64,000 nt of DNA from Piper betle. Its lineage: Eukaryota; Streptophyta; Magnoliopsida; Piperales; Piperaceae. The DNA is taken from assembly GCA_033002965.1 (NCBI GenBank), contig JAURVB010013239.1:1-64000 (forward strand), given 5' to 3'. The stretch's first letter is position 1, and each line of letters begins with the position of its first letter. Both the position numbers and the translations under genes were made by a program. This document shows, one piece after another, positions 48,001-58,726 of the stretch. The notes beneath the pieces are model-generated. The model saw nothing but the letters and a program-made list of their open reading frames with translations, was not told the origin of the DNA and searched no databases.

Positions 48001-48435
48001 ATTTAGTTGAGTTTTATCTTGTTTAGTTGATTGAGATTAGCCTTATTTTCCTATTTATTATTTACTACATATGTAAGTAGTAGGTTCAGTGCCTTTTGAG
48101 ATTCTGAGTGAACATATTTGCATGTACACAAGTATTGGAGCACAAGAACGACATGATGAAGACTCTCAGCATTTGTCATAGTTTTATTTTAACTGCTTAG
48201 TTTTTATTAGTGGGCCTTTACTGAGATGGTTATTATATTAGTTGAATATTTCATGAACATAAATACTCATGTATTAGTGACATTGTTGGAACATGATCGG
48301 TGGGATTATAATATTGTTATTCCTATTGTTCGTATTTTTATATATACTATAATTCTTAAATTATATCTAAAATATGTTAAGCATGTGCCTTGTAACATCC
48401 GTAATATGTATTGTGCATGTTAGAACGTCGTTATA
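45009..48435 (+). mobile_element. LTR and flank of a third gypsy lineage
   Basis: The right end is fixed by GTCGTTATA at 48435 followed by AGTTGGCATCAA, a decayed PBS. Sequence at 46690-46900 (GCGGTACTCGCC, GCAGCACTACTACAC) and 47360-47400 (AAGCAAGGATCGTTACCCC...TGTCTTGACAATG) reappears reversed at 63780-63900 and 63070-63120. The left LTR limit is not determinable. A TATATAAGG at about 46097 followed by CCCTAGCC and CT-rich sequence looks like an LTR promoter and leader. Confidence 0.6.
46095..46106 (+). promoter_or_regulatory. Candidate LTR TATA box
   Basis: AAGTATATAAGGA sits about 40 bases before AACTTGAAGCCCTAGCC and a CT-rich leader, the usual layout at the U3/R boundary of plant gypsy LTRs. 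Position alone supports it. Confidence 0.4.
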
Positions 48436-48600
48436 AGTTGGCATCAATGTTTTGATCACTTAACTAGCATATTGTGATACATATTTCTCCTTGTTGAAAT
48501 ACTACTGTATGCTACCCAATTCTTTATAAGATAGACTACTAGGGTTGACTAAAATACTTTAGAGAAATTTTTGTTTCTTAATGTGTTTTGTGTTGTAGAT

Positions 48601-48805
48601 GGCGAACAAGATTACCAATCAATAACCACAATAGCAGAATAAGGAGCAGCAACAACAAGTTCAGCAGCAGTAGCAATAATGAACAACTTGATGGCCGCTA
48701 TGGACAACATGAATCAGACTTTTCAAGCTATTCAAGGTATACTTCAGCATATTCTGGCTAACTGAGGACGATAACCACATGGACCCCAGTTCCCTCAAGA
48801 GTCAG
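48601..48805 (+). pseudogene. Gag start of the third gypsy lineage
   Basis: ATGGCGAACAAGATT starts a Gln/Asn-rich, stop-broken stretch after the decayed PBS (48437-48450). The end of this piece reads MNNLMAAMDNMNQTFQAIQ-like, typical of gag N-termini. It is cut at 48805 by a solo LTR and resumes at 51740. Confidence 0.6.
48801..48805. repeat. TSD GTCAG (left) of family B solo LTR
   Basis: GTCAG at 48801-48805 recurs at 51735-51739. Confidence 0.9.
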
Positions 48806-49259
48806 TGTAAAACCCGTGACTCGAGTCAGAGTTTTACGGGAGTGAACCAGTCGGTTTAACCGTTGGTTCGAGTCGAGTCAACTTCATGGACCGCGAGCTG
48901 AGTTGAGGCCAGCTGTGAGTTATGAGCGATGAGGGTCATGTATGCTCAAGTGTATGATGATAACGTCCAAAAGATGATGAAAAATGGGTTATCAAGTATA
49001 TGGACGTATGCAGTATTGATTGTTATTTTTATTTTATCGCAGAATAGTTTTAGGCCGAATAACGCATCAGGATGCGTTGGATTATATTCGGGTGGGTTAT
49101 TAGTTATAGAGCATGCCATTTGGATGTTGTTGTGTTTATTTTATTTTATGGAATTTTTCCATATTTTTTTAGATTTTTTTAGAATTTATTACGAACTAGT
49201 TATTATTTTGACTCGAGTAGGAATCGAGTCAATACTTAATTACGAAACTGCCATTGGAG

Positions 49260-49900
49260 TATTACTTTCTCCATTCCCGACACCTTCCTCACCCCAAACC
49301 CTTGCCGCCATTGCCATCGTACCGTCGCCGCCGCCGCCGATCAACGCCGCCGCACCTGCCGTGCAGTCGCCGTGCCGCCACGACCCACCCCGGCCACCGT
49401 CGCCGCCACGACGCCGGAATCGCCCCACGCCGCTACGCCCTCCGTGTCGATTCGCCGCCGTCCGGGCCGCACCGCCACCGCTGTGACCACAACGACCACC
49501 CTCTCGCCGTCGCCGACGTTTCCCCCATCATCCCGACGCGCCGTCGAGGCCGAGCCGCAGCCCCGATCGGAGCACGCCGCCGCCGCCACCCATTTTCGAC
49601 GCCGCCGACCGACGGCCATCGCCGCCTCGGCTACCTTGTTTGACACCACCATTGGACCAAGCTCGTCGAGCTGGTGCCGATAGACCCCTTGATTGCCCCG
49701 TCCCGAATCATCGCCGGAAACCGCCGGAATCCGCCGGAAAACCGCCGACACTCGCCGGAAAACTGCCGGAACCGCCGGAAATTGGATTCGTGGGAAATTC
49801 GCCGGATCATCCGCCGAACGCACCCGATCCAATCTGATCGGACTTCGGACGCCGCTAGGTGCCGAATTTGAGTTTCGAGCCACGAAACGGAAACCCTAAC
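49260..49900. repeat. GC-rich block with CCGCCGGAA-type short repeats
   Basis: Very GC-rich relative to its surroundings. From 49710 to 49800 the motif CGCCGGAA/CGCCGGAAA recurs every 8-18 bases. Equivalent sequence at 55280-55400. Pro/Arg/Ala-rich frames on both strands here are not supported as genes. Confidence 0.7.
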
Positions 49901-50564
49901 CGTCGCCGATTTTCGACGACGCGAGGTATAATTTATTTTAACTTAATTATTTGAAAGTATTGCTTATTAGAATTGCATGCTAGGATTGGTGAATTGTGTG
50001 TTATAATAATATATATAAATGTAGATTTGATTAAGGATAAAATATGAAATTTGTTTGATTGAGTGGTGTTAAAAAATGGAGACTAAGAAACTAATTAGGG
50101 TAACTAGGTAATGATCATGATCTAATGCAAACTAGCCTAAGTAGACTTGCTAGAATTGATTGCTAGAATTGATATAGGTTGATGTGTGATGGTTGATGCG
50201 TGATTGTGTTGATTGTGTGTGCATGCTATAGGATGTGTGATTCATCATGCGGGCGTTAGTTTTTAGCCTGATTGTGTAGGTACGGTGTAGGAGCTCGCCG
50301 CCTAGGCGCGTGGACCCGTTTGGAGCTTCTACCAGGTCCGTTTAGGACTCGTTCTCTGTTTTACGCTACTCTATTGTATATTTGATTTATCATGTGCAGG
50401 ACGAGTTAAGTGGCGTTTTATCGGATCCCACTTAACTCGGGCCATTTAGCCAACAGTTTTATTTCGGATTAATAACCCTCGAGGATGAGATCCCTCGAGT
50501 TTGTTTTCGAACTTCAGATCCAGCTCACGATGCCTTCGGGCCTATTGTATAAATCCCAACCCAG

Positions 50565-50585
50565 GCCTATATATGTATAGTTTTC
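50565..50585 (+). promoter_or_regulatory. Candidate TATA region of family B LTR
   Basis: GCCTATATATGTATAG is followed by GTTTTC and a GAGAGATGGGATG stretch. The same arrangement occurs at 56150-56200 on the plus strand and reversed near 12435 and 3335. All four LTR copies keep it, which fits a core promoter. Not proven. Confidence 0.35.
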
Positions 50586-51739
50586 GTGTTTTCGGTGAGA
50601 GATGGGATGAGGGGTACTTGCGGCCACGTCTTCAGATAGGGCGTGTGCTCGGAAGAGCGGGCTCTGGAGCTGGGGAGAACCCACTTCGTTCCCGAAGGAT
50701 CCGGACAACTCCACCTTTGAGTTCCTCAAACCCGGAGAAGTGTGGAGGTTTACGGGTACTGCAATGCAGCGCATGTCTAGACTTGTGGTTCAAAGGGTAC
50801 TGAAGGCGACTGCCTGAGAGTGCTCGGCCTTTGTGCTCAAGGCCAGGAGTAATATGGAAGGTGCAGAGGGCGGTAAGGAATGAAATTTGATGCGAGAAGC
50901 GATAGAGAAATGGCCAAGGTATGAGAATGAGAAAGAAAGGGGGATGCTGTCGACCCGAGGGCGACGGCCCGACGGCGACGGCTCCCGTATGTGCCCTGAT
51001 GAGAGTTCTTGAGGAAGTATATGGTTTTGATTCAACAGGAGAGTTTGCTCTCCTGTGCCAGATTGATATTAGTTATTTTCCGGGCCGGTAACACTCGTTA
51101 CTGACGGTTTTTCTATATATATGTAGGTGAGGAATGCGAGCGATGAAAGCTGTCGGGACTGCGGAGGAGCAGCACGGAACCGCGCACACATGTACCTGCC
51201 GCGTGTAACGTATGTATAATGATGGTGTGTTATTGTTATGTAAATGATAATTTTGATGTGTTTGCTTGAATGAATTACTTGTTATGAAACGAACTGATAA
51301 ATATGAATGAGTAGGGAGCCTTGGAGTTCAGACTCGGCTCGGGTAAAAACGAATGAGATAATGATTTAATGTCAATGTAGATTGGTATGTGTTATCGTAT
51401 TTTCATAAAATATTTATATACCCTTGTTGTGGACAGGTTGGCCCCTATTGCACTTTTAGGGGAAACTCTGTCCGTTTTTCCGTAATAGCATATATTTTCT
51501 TTTGGTTTCTCATTTATTGTTTTGTCTTGTTTTTGCTTGTACATCATAGCATGCATGTAGGACCGCGTTAGAACCCAATTGTTCCCATTCATGCATTTCA
51601 CATTTGCATCTCCATCTTGAGACGCCGAGAGTAGATCCGGGTCGGCTTAACCGAATCTAGTAGATTAGCGAACGGTTCGGTCGCCGGTGACATTTCCGGG
51701 TCGGTTCATGGGTGAGCCGAAACGGGGTGTTACAGTCAG

Positions 51740-52660
51740 TCATCCCATAGGACCCACAGTAGCAGCTGAAATTGCTGGAAATCAAGTTCTTATTGTATCT
51801 TCACCAAATCAGCATGGGCTTTTCACTCTAGAGAAGTTCATCAAGAATGGTAGGAAGGCATTCAAGGGAACCATAAAACCTGAGAAGCCAAAGCTTGGAC
51901 CCTCACTACTCTCAAGACTTTCAGGGTGATGGACGTACGAGAGAATCATTAGGTGAGGCTAGCTTCCTGTATGCTTAAGGAAGAAGCCGCATTCTAGTGG
52001 GAGGTAGTTCAGAGGACTAATTTCGTTGAGGCAATTTGACACGATCATATGGGTAAAATTCATGGACTAGACGGCTAGAGAATTCACTAATTTGAAGCAA
52101 GATAAGGACTAGATGGTATGGAAATACGAGCAGAAAAGTTCATTCAGCTTGAATGTTTAGCTCCATTAGTATGTGCTTTGGAGATAGCTTGCATAAACAA
52201 GTTCATATGGGGACTTGTAATTTGCACTTAAGGACCATATGGCTGGTCAAAAATCAGCTACTATGGCCAAGGCAGTAGCTCAACAAGGAGAAGGCCATGA
52301 CCCAAAACTTCAAGTTCAACAAGCTCCAAACCAAATCAGAATCAGAATTATACTCAGAACAACAAGAACGGTGACACTAACATGAGAAAGAGGAATGCCA
52401 ATGGCAATGGCAATAAAAATGGGAATAATAGATCCTTTCATCAAAACTCAAGAGATGACATGATGGGAAAATGCTTGAAGAATTCTAACAAGTATTTCGT
52501 ATGTGAAGAAGGCGGCATCTCAAGAGGGATTACTCCAAAGAATGAGAATCAAAAAGCCCTAGTTCCAGCCAAGTTGAATGCAACTAATGCAGAAGATGTA
52601 GCAAGGATCAATCTCATTTAAGGTATGATCACTATTTATGATACTCCAGATTTACTCTTA
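51740..52660 (+). pseudogene. Gag remainder of the third gypsy lineage
   Basis: Resumes after GTCAG. Gag-like FTLEKFIKNGRKAFKG (about 51819-51868) and, in another frame, a SCMLKEEAAF-like stretch (about 51965-52000). An Asn/Gly-rich segment precedes the expected zinc knuckle (about 52470-52560), which has lost most Cys/His. Many stops. Confidence 0.7.
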
Positions 52661-54184
52661 TTTGATTCAAACTGCACTCATTCATATATGTCATATAGAC
52701 TTGCTAGAGACTTAAGGTCTAAAACCTAGATTTTAGATCCACTGTTAAATGTAAGTACTCCTAATGGCAATCAAACAATAGTTCACAAGCAAGTTGGATC
52801 AATTTTTATGCAAGTGCCGAACAAGTCAATTGTGTGGGAATTTGTTATGTATCATTTAGTAGGGATAGACTTAATTGTAGGAATAGATTGGCTAGCTAAG
52901 AATCATACTATCTTAGATTGCAACAAGAAGAAAGTATATTTAGTCAGAGATTTAACTAGTGGAAAGAAGCTATTCTTTAAAGGTGAACTAATAGAGAATC
53001 AGCCATTATTAGGATGTCAAGGGTTCCTAGCTATTGTGGTGGAGGAGACAAAAGAGTTTAAGGAGGTCTACCCATCCCTAGTTAGGTTTGTGTTGGAATT
53101 CTTAGACATTTTTCTAGAAGAATTACTTGATTGCCACCAAAAAGGGAATTGGAGCTTTCTATCAGACTTATCACATGGGACTACACCTATATCAAAGGAA
53201 CCCCATAGAATAGCACCTGTAAAACTCTGAGAACTTAAGGTATAGCTGAAAGAGTTAGTAGACAAGGGCTTCATATGATCTAGTGTGTCACCTTGGGGAG
53301 CTCAAGTCATTTTTGTGAAGAGGAAGGACAGTACACTTATGCTTTGCATAGATTATTGACTATTGAATCAAGTCATAGTCAATAATAAATATCCACTTCT
53401 TAGGATTAATGATTTATTTGATCAACTAAAATATGCCTATATTTTTTCCAACATTAACTTCAGAGTAGGAAATCATCAACTTTGAATCAAAGATTAAGAT
53501 GTGATGAAAAGTGCATTTAGAACAAGGAATGGTCATTATGAGTTTTTGGTTATGCCTTCTCATTTGACCAATATTCCATCAGCTTTTATGGATCTCATGA
53601 ATAAATTTTTTCCTAATTATTTAGATGAATTTGTTATCGTCTTTGTAGATGATATTTTAATCTACTCTCATATTGAAGAACTTCATGAGAAACATCTTAG
53701 GAAAGCATTAGAGATTCTTTAGAAAAATAAGTTGTATGCCAAGTTTAGTAAATGAGACTTTTTTGTTAAATAAATTTTATTCCTTGGTCACATTATATCT
53801 AAATATGGTGTTCTAGTAGACCCATCTAAAGTGGCAACAATTATAGATTGGAATCAACCCAAGAATGTTACTGAAGTCATCAGCTTTTTAGGATTTGCAA
53901 GCTATTATAAGAAGTTCATTAAGAACTTTTCTACTATAGCAATTTCACTTTCTCTGACAAGGAAGGATAAGAAGTTCTCATAAGATGAAGCTTGTGAGAA
54001 AATTTTCAAAAACTCAAGCAATGTTTGACAACCACCTCAATTCTCACTTAGCCTTAAGGAGTTGAAAGATTTGTCATCTATAGTGTTGCTTCTAACCAAG
54101 GTTTATGGAGTAGTCCTTATGCAAAATAACACGCTAGTAGCTTATGCTTCTAAACAAAGGAAAGTACATGAAATGAATTACCCT
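52660..54184 (+). pseudogene. Protease-RT-RNase H of the third gypsy lineage
   Basis: Protease reads LFDSNCTHSYMS (about 52660-52700), where the catalytic DSG is DSN. LIVGIDWLAKNHTILDC follows (52870-52920). [29 protein letters not shown], intact FVDDILIYS (about 53641-53667). The RNase H part ends VAYASKQRKVHEMNY at 54180 and is then cut by an LTR. Stops and frameshifts throughout, for example TGA near 53228. Divergent from family A pol, so a separate lineage. Confidence 0.8.
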
Positions 54185-57100
54185 TGTACAACCCATGATT
54201 CGAGTTAGGGTTTTATATTCAAAACCGGTCTGTTCGACTGTTATAATCGAGTTGAGTCAGTTTCAGGACACGTGTACCGAGCCGACACCGGTCGCGTGTA
54301 TGAGCTATGAGGGTCATACATACCCAAGTATACGATGATAACGTCATGAATACATCAGAACAGAGTGAGTTATCAGATATATGTGAGTATGCCAGTCATT
54401 TTTTTTATTTTTATATATAGTGGATCGTAGAATTAGTTTTAAGCAGTTTACCGCGTTAGGACACATTACGGGCAGTTTGGGTGGGTTGTTAGTCATAGAG
54501 CATATCATTATAAAGTTGTGGTGTTTTTTTGATTTTACGGAATTTTTCCCGAATTTTTATGTTTTTTTTGGATTTAATACGACTTAGTTATTATACTTGA
54601 CTCGAGTGAGAGACGGGTCAAGTCTTATTTACGAAATTGCCACCCTAGTTATTTCTCCCCTCCCGACATCTTCTTCCCAAACCCTTGCCCTGACCCGCAC
54701 CCGTGCCACGTCGCCGCTGCAGCCCCCGTGCAGCGTCGCCGCCGCCGTTGTCGATGCCGCCCGGTCGCCGATCGACGCTGCCTAGCCCCGCCACGGCGTT
54801 GCCATGCCACCCCGACCAACCTCGGCCGCTGGCAGGACGCCGCGATGCCGGAATCGCCTCACCTAGTGCCACGGCTACATTTCGGTCGTGTCGCCGATTC
54901 TCGCCATCGGCGACCGTCGCCGCCACGAGCCACCCCGACCAACCTCGGCCGCTACCAGGACGCCGCGACGCCGGAATCGCCTCACCTAGCGCCACGGCTA
55001 CATTTCAGTCGTGTCGCCGATTCCGCCATCGGTGACCATCACCGCCATGATCAGGTGGTCGCCTCAGCATCATCGACCGCCTAGTGATCTTCCCCGACCG
55101 GAACGGAGGCTAGCGCCGCCCATCCCGGCCGGATCTCCACACCACCACGGCCACCCTCTGTTTTAGCCATTTTGCGGTGAGCCACCACCTCAGCCGACCA
55201 TGTCGACATCGTGGATGTGTCGGGCTCGCCGAGCCGGTTCCAATGGTACCCTATATGACCCCTATCCAGCTAGTAGACGCTGCCGGCAATTGTCGCCAGA
55301 AAACCGCCAGAAGGGTGCCGAAAAACCACTAAAGCAGCCGGAAAACTGCCAGAACCCGCCGGAAATCGGATTCGCTGGAATTAGCCGGATCTTCCGAAGA
55401 GTTCATCCAGTCGATTCCGATCGAATGTCGGACACCGATGAGCGCCAAATTCGAGCTCCGAGACGCGCGATGGAACCCTACGCCAATTGCCGATGACATG
55501 AGGTATAATTACCTCCCAATTTATAATTTAAACTTGATGATTGTTAGCACAACACGCTAGGGTTGGTTTATTGATGTGATTAATGCTTAATGATGGATGA
55601 AACGATGAGTTGCATGATGAGATTAAGTGTGAATGAAGAGTAAGTGATCGAATGAGGTAGATCGAGTCGGAACATGATAAGTGACCACGATGTAACTTAG
55701 AAAAGCACAATAAAATTGGTATGAATAGGATGAGTTAGAATTTCTTTCATATTTATGATTATTTTACTATTGATGGATGTGGTTTGATTATGTGAGTGTG
55801 TTGATTATATGACGAGTTTGATGCATCATTTAGTTAGCGGGCGTTGGTATTTAGTTTTGATGTGTAGGTACAAAGTAGGAGCTCGCCGCCTAGGCGCGAT
55901 GACACGCTTGGAGCTTCTACCAGGTCCGTTTAGGACTCGACTCTATTTTATGTCTTTCTATTGTATGTTTATCTTATCATTTGCAGGACGGGTTAAGTGG
56001 CGTTTTATTAGATCCCACTTAACTTGGGCCATCTAGCCGAACAGATTTCCGGATTAATAACCCCTCGAGGATGAGATCCCTCAAGGATGATTTCGAACAA
56101 CAAGATCCACCACAAGTTGCCTTCGGGCCTATTATATAAATCCCTACCGATCCCTATATATATATATGTAGTTTTTGCGTTTTCAGTGAGACGAGAGATG
56201 GAGAAACCGACTGCACGTACCATGAGCGGATGCTGTGATAGTCAAAGCGGGCTCTAGATTAGTGCCAACGGACTGTTCCATTCCCGAGGGATCCTGACAA
56301 CTCCGCGTTTGAGTTCCTCACACCCGGAGATGTTACGGGTACTGTTTAGTGCAGGCATGTCTGGACTTGTGGTTCAAAGGGTATTAAAGGCGACTGCCTG
56401 AGAGTACTCGGCCTTCGTGCTCAAGGCCAGGAGAAATATGGAGGTAAGGAGAGGGCTTAGGATAAAGTTTTACGTGAAGTACTGAAAAAGAAGTGCCGAG
56501 AGTGGCACAGTACCAGCAGCAGATCAGTAAGTTCGGGATGCTACCAGGACTGCAGCCCAGTGGCTCCTCAGTAGTGCCCTTCAGAGTGTTCACGTGGAGT
56601 ATATGATGTTTTCTTTCATATGAGAGTTTGCTCTCATAGCCAGCTTGTTATAGTTATTTTATTTTCCGGACCAGTAACACTTGTTACTGACGTGTTTTTA
56701 TACTATATGTAGGTAATAATCACGAGTTGGAAGAGCCAGCTTGGATGGAGGAGCACTGTTGTCGCTTGCACACATGTTAGTCGATAGAGTGGTTAATACT
56801 TTATTTATGATGTTATTATATTGTGAATGATGTGAAATGTTAAGACATGGTAGGATATGATTAAATGAAATGATATGATGTTATTACATGATGACAAGAG
56901 GTGAGATGTGATCAGAGTGCGCAGTAGAAGTGTGGCCCAAGTTCTATAATGAATATACAGTATATTAGATGGTGTGTTAATAAAATTGTTGATATATGCA
57001 TATATATTGGCATATATTGTTTTGACAGCATGGACCCTAATTGCACTTTTAGGGGAGACTCTGTCTGTTTTATTTTAGAATTTTTATTGAGTTTAATCGT

Positions 57101-57305
57101 AATTGTATTGGGGTGTGCTTTAATTGCATGTCATTCATGTAGTACCATGTTAGGGTTTGTGCATTCATCAATGCATTGCGAGTTGTATCTTCATCTTAAG
57201 ATGCCAAGATTGGATCTGCATGAGTTAGGTTCCGGTTAGCTGACCTAACGGGCCTGTAACATGCCGGTTCGGTTCACGAGCGTGAACCAGATTTTGGGTG
57301 TTACA
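54185..57305 (+). mobile_element. 5' LTR of a plus-strand family B element
   Basis: 3121 bp from TGTACAACCCATGATTCG to GGTGTTACA, followed by a PBS four bases later. The left flank ACCCT is not repeated at its right end, so this is not a solo LTR but the 5' LTR of an element whose 3' LTR is missing. GC-rich block 54650-55500 with a 123-bp duplication. Confidence 0.85.
54807..55046. repeat. 123-bp tandem duplication in LTR GC block
   Basis: CCACCCCGACCAACCTCGGC starts at 54807 and again at 54930; both copies run through GCCGGAATCGCCTCACCTAG and CGTGTCGCCGATTC. Absent from the solo LTR at 48806. Confidence 0.85.
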
Positions 57306-57308
57306 GAA

Positions 57309-57322
57309 TTGGTATCAGAGCC
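57309..57322 (+). other. Primer-binding site, tRNA-iMet type (intact)
   Basis: TTGGTATCAGAGCC begins four bases after the LTR end. It matches the plant initiator-Met primer site without mismatch. Confidence 0.85.
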
Positions 57323-57339
57323 ACTCTCGGCCGATTAAG

Positions 57340-57400
57340 ATGTATGATACTTTTATAGGTGATGTGTGTGCAAAGACTGCTCCGAGTCCAGCTGGCAGGT
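57340..57400 (+). other. Conserved 59-nt mini-exon with splice donor (family B)
   Basis: ATG at 57340 opens 19 codons containing GDVCAKTAPSPAG and runs into GGCAG|GTATGTT, donor GT at 57399-57400. The left composite has the same 59-nt frame and donor, with DVCAK unchanged. Confidence 0.4.
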
Positions 57401-58418
57401 ATGTTTTCGTATATTTTCTTTACATGCAGATTTTTCTTCATAAGTTGTTTGGATAAGATTGTATTCAAGACTTGATCAGAAATATGTGACATTGATCTTA
57501 GTTGAGCTGACATGCCATATATGGATTGTTATCATGATATCAGATTGCTTGCCCAGTTAGATGTGAGCAGGGGATGTAGTAGTGCTAGCAGAGGTAGAAT
57601 GGGTATAGGATCCTATCTTATACCAGATCAAGATGTCAATAGACGTTAGATTCTAAGAATCTGATAGGAATGTCATGATGGGCGTAGAGACCCACCGATG
57701 CTGTCCATTGCAAAAGAGATTTAGATGAGCTAGGTGTCCACATTTTCGGTCAGCTGAGGCTGAATTGGATGTTGACCAGGTGTCCATGTTTTGCATGTCA
57801 CCACATTAGTCCTGCTTCCATTGGACATGGTGTACATAGTGGGAAAGAACTTGAAGTATAGAGATACTAGTAAATTAGTGGCACATGAGATGGACCGTTG
57901 AGTGCCTTAGACAAATCCCTACGGATGAAGGATGTGATGCCAATAGGGCCATTGAAGTACATGGAGCATAGATGAGAGTTTGTGCAGACGACTTGAGATG
58001 GACCACTTCTAGAAGATAGTAATGAATGAGGATGAGTAGCATGGTGGATCGACAGTTTGATTAGCACTTCACCACCTCCCCCTCTTCCACTAGTTTATGA
58101 CCTACCGGCAACAGTTTTGGGTTCACTTTGCCAGGTAGAGATCTCGATATGATGAGGAAAAGATCAGGACTACTATTGAGGGCCAGTCAGCACTGATGAA
58201 AGCAGCCACTCCAGATTTTAAGAGATTACAGTGAGTTCAACATAGGTTTACCATCATATGTGTCAGCACATGATCCAAACCCCTCTTGATTAGACACGTA
58301 TGGTTGGACAACCTGAGCCTAGTTGTTAGAAGCCAAGATATGTCAGAGATAGTAGAGTGGATTTATGATGTATACAATCCAGATCAGAATTTAGCATCTA
58401 GATAGAATTGTCACCGAC

Positions 58419-58726
58419 AGAGTTGCACAACCGTCGACCGAGTGCACAACCACCGACCGAGTGCACAACCACCGACCGAGTGCACAACCACCGACCGATT
58501 GCGCAACCACCAACCGAGTGCACAACCACCGACCGAGTTGCACAACCACCGACCGAGTAGCACAACCGCCGACCGAGTTGCACAACCACCGACCGAGTTG
58601 CACGACCGCTGACCGAGTCACACAACTACCGCCGAGTGCACAACCGTCGTTCGAGATGTACCACTACCGACCGAAGATGCACTACCGCCGTCCGTGTATT
58701 GCTCATCCGCCGACCGAGTAGATTAG
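58419..58726. repeat. ~20-bp minisatellite (GTGCACAACCACCGACCGA)
   Basis: About 15 units of 19-20 bp, cleanest at 58440-58560 and decaying to the right (GATGTACCACTACCGACCGA and similar). Because 19-20 is not a multiple of three, open frames appear in several phases on both strands; none is a gene. Confidence 0.9.

Larger units (their letters stand above)
48806..51734 (+). mobile_element. Family B solo LTR
   Basis: 2929 bp from TGTAAAACCCGTGACTCG to GGGGTGTTACA with a perfect GTCAG duplication and no internal sequence. It is the plus-strand counterpart of the LTRs in the left composite. Layout: U3-like AT-rich start, GC-rich block (49260-49900) with CCGCCGGAA repeats, a TATATATG run near 50570, and the CCTTTTAGGGG-type region near 51450. 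Frames of 100-185 codons inside it are composition-driven. Confidence 0.9.

Noticed and set aside
48855..48870. GGTTCGAGTC as a tRNA B box (also near 15661)
   Set aside because: No matching A box or cloverleaf stems around it; it is part of repeated LTR sequence.
48929..49899. Proline/arginine/alanine-rich reading frames of 100-185 codons, one with a hydrophobic N-terminal stretch
   Set aside because: They lie in the GC-rich block of a solo LTR whose ends and target duplication are clear; frames occur on both strands and follow base composition.
54645..55084. Overlapping 110-118-codon frames on both strands
   Set aside because: Produced by the 123-bp duplication and GC-rich words in the family B LTR.
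58391..58721. Repeat proteins on both strands
   Set aside because: Translations of the 19-20-bp minisatellite in several phases.
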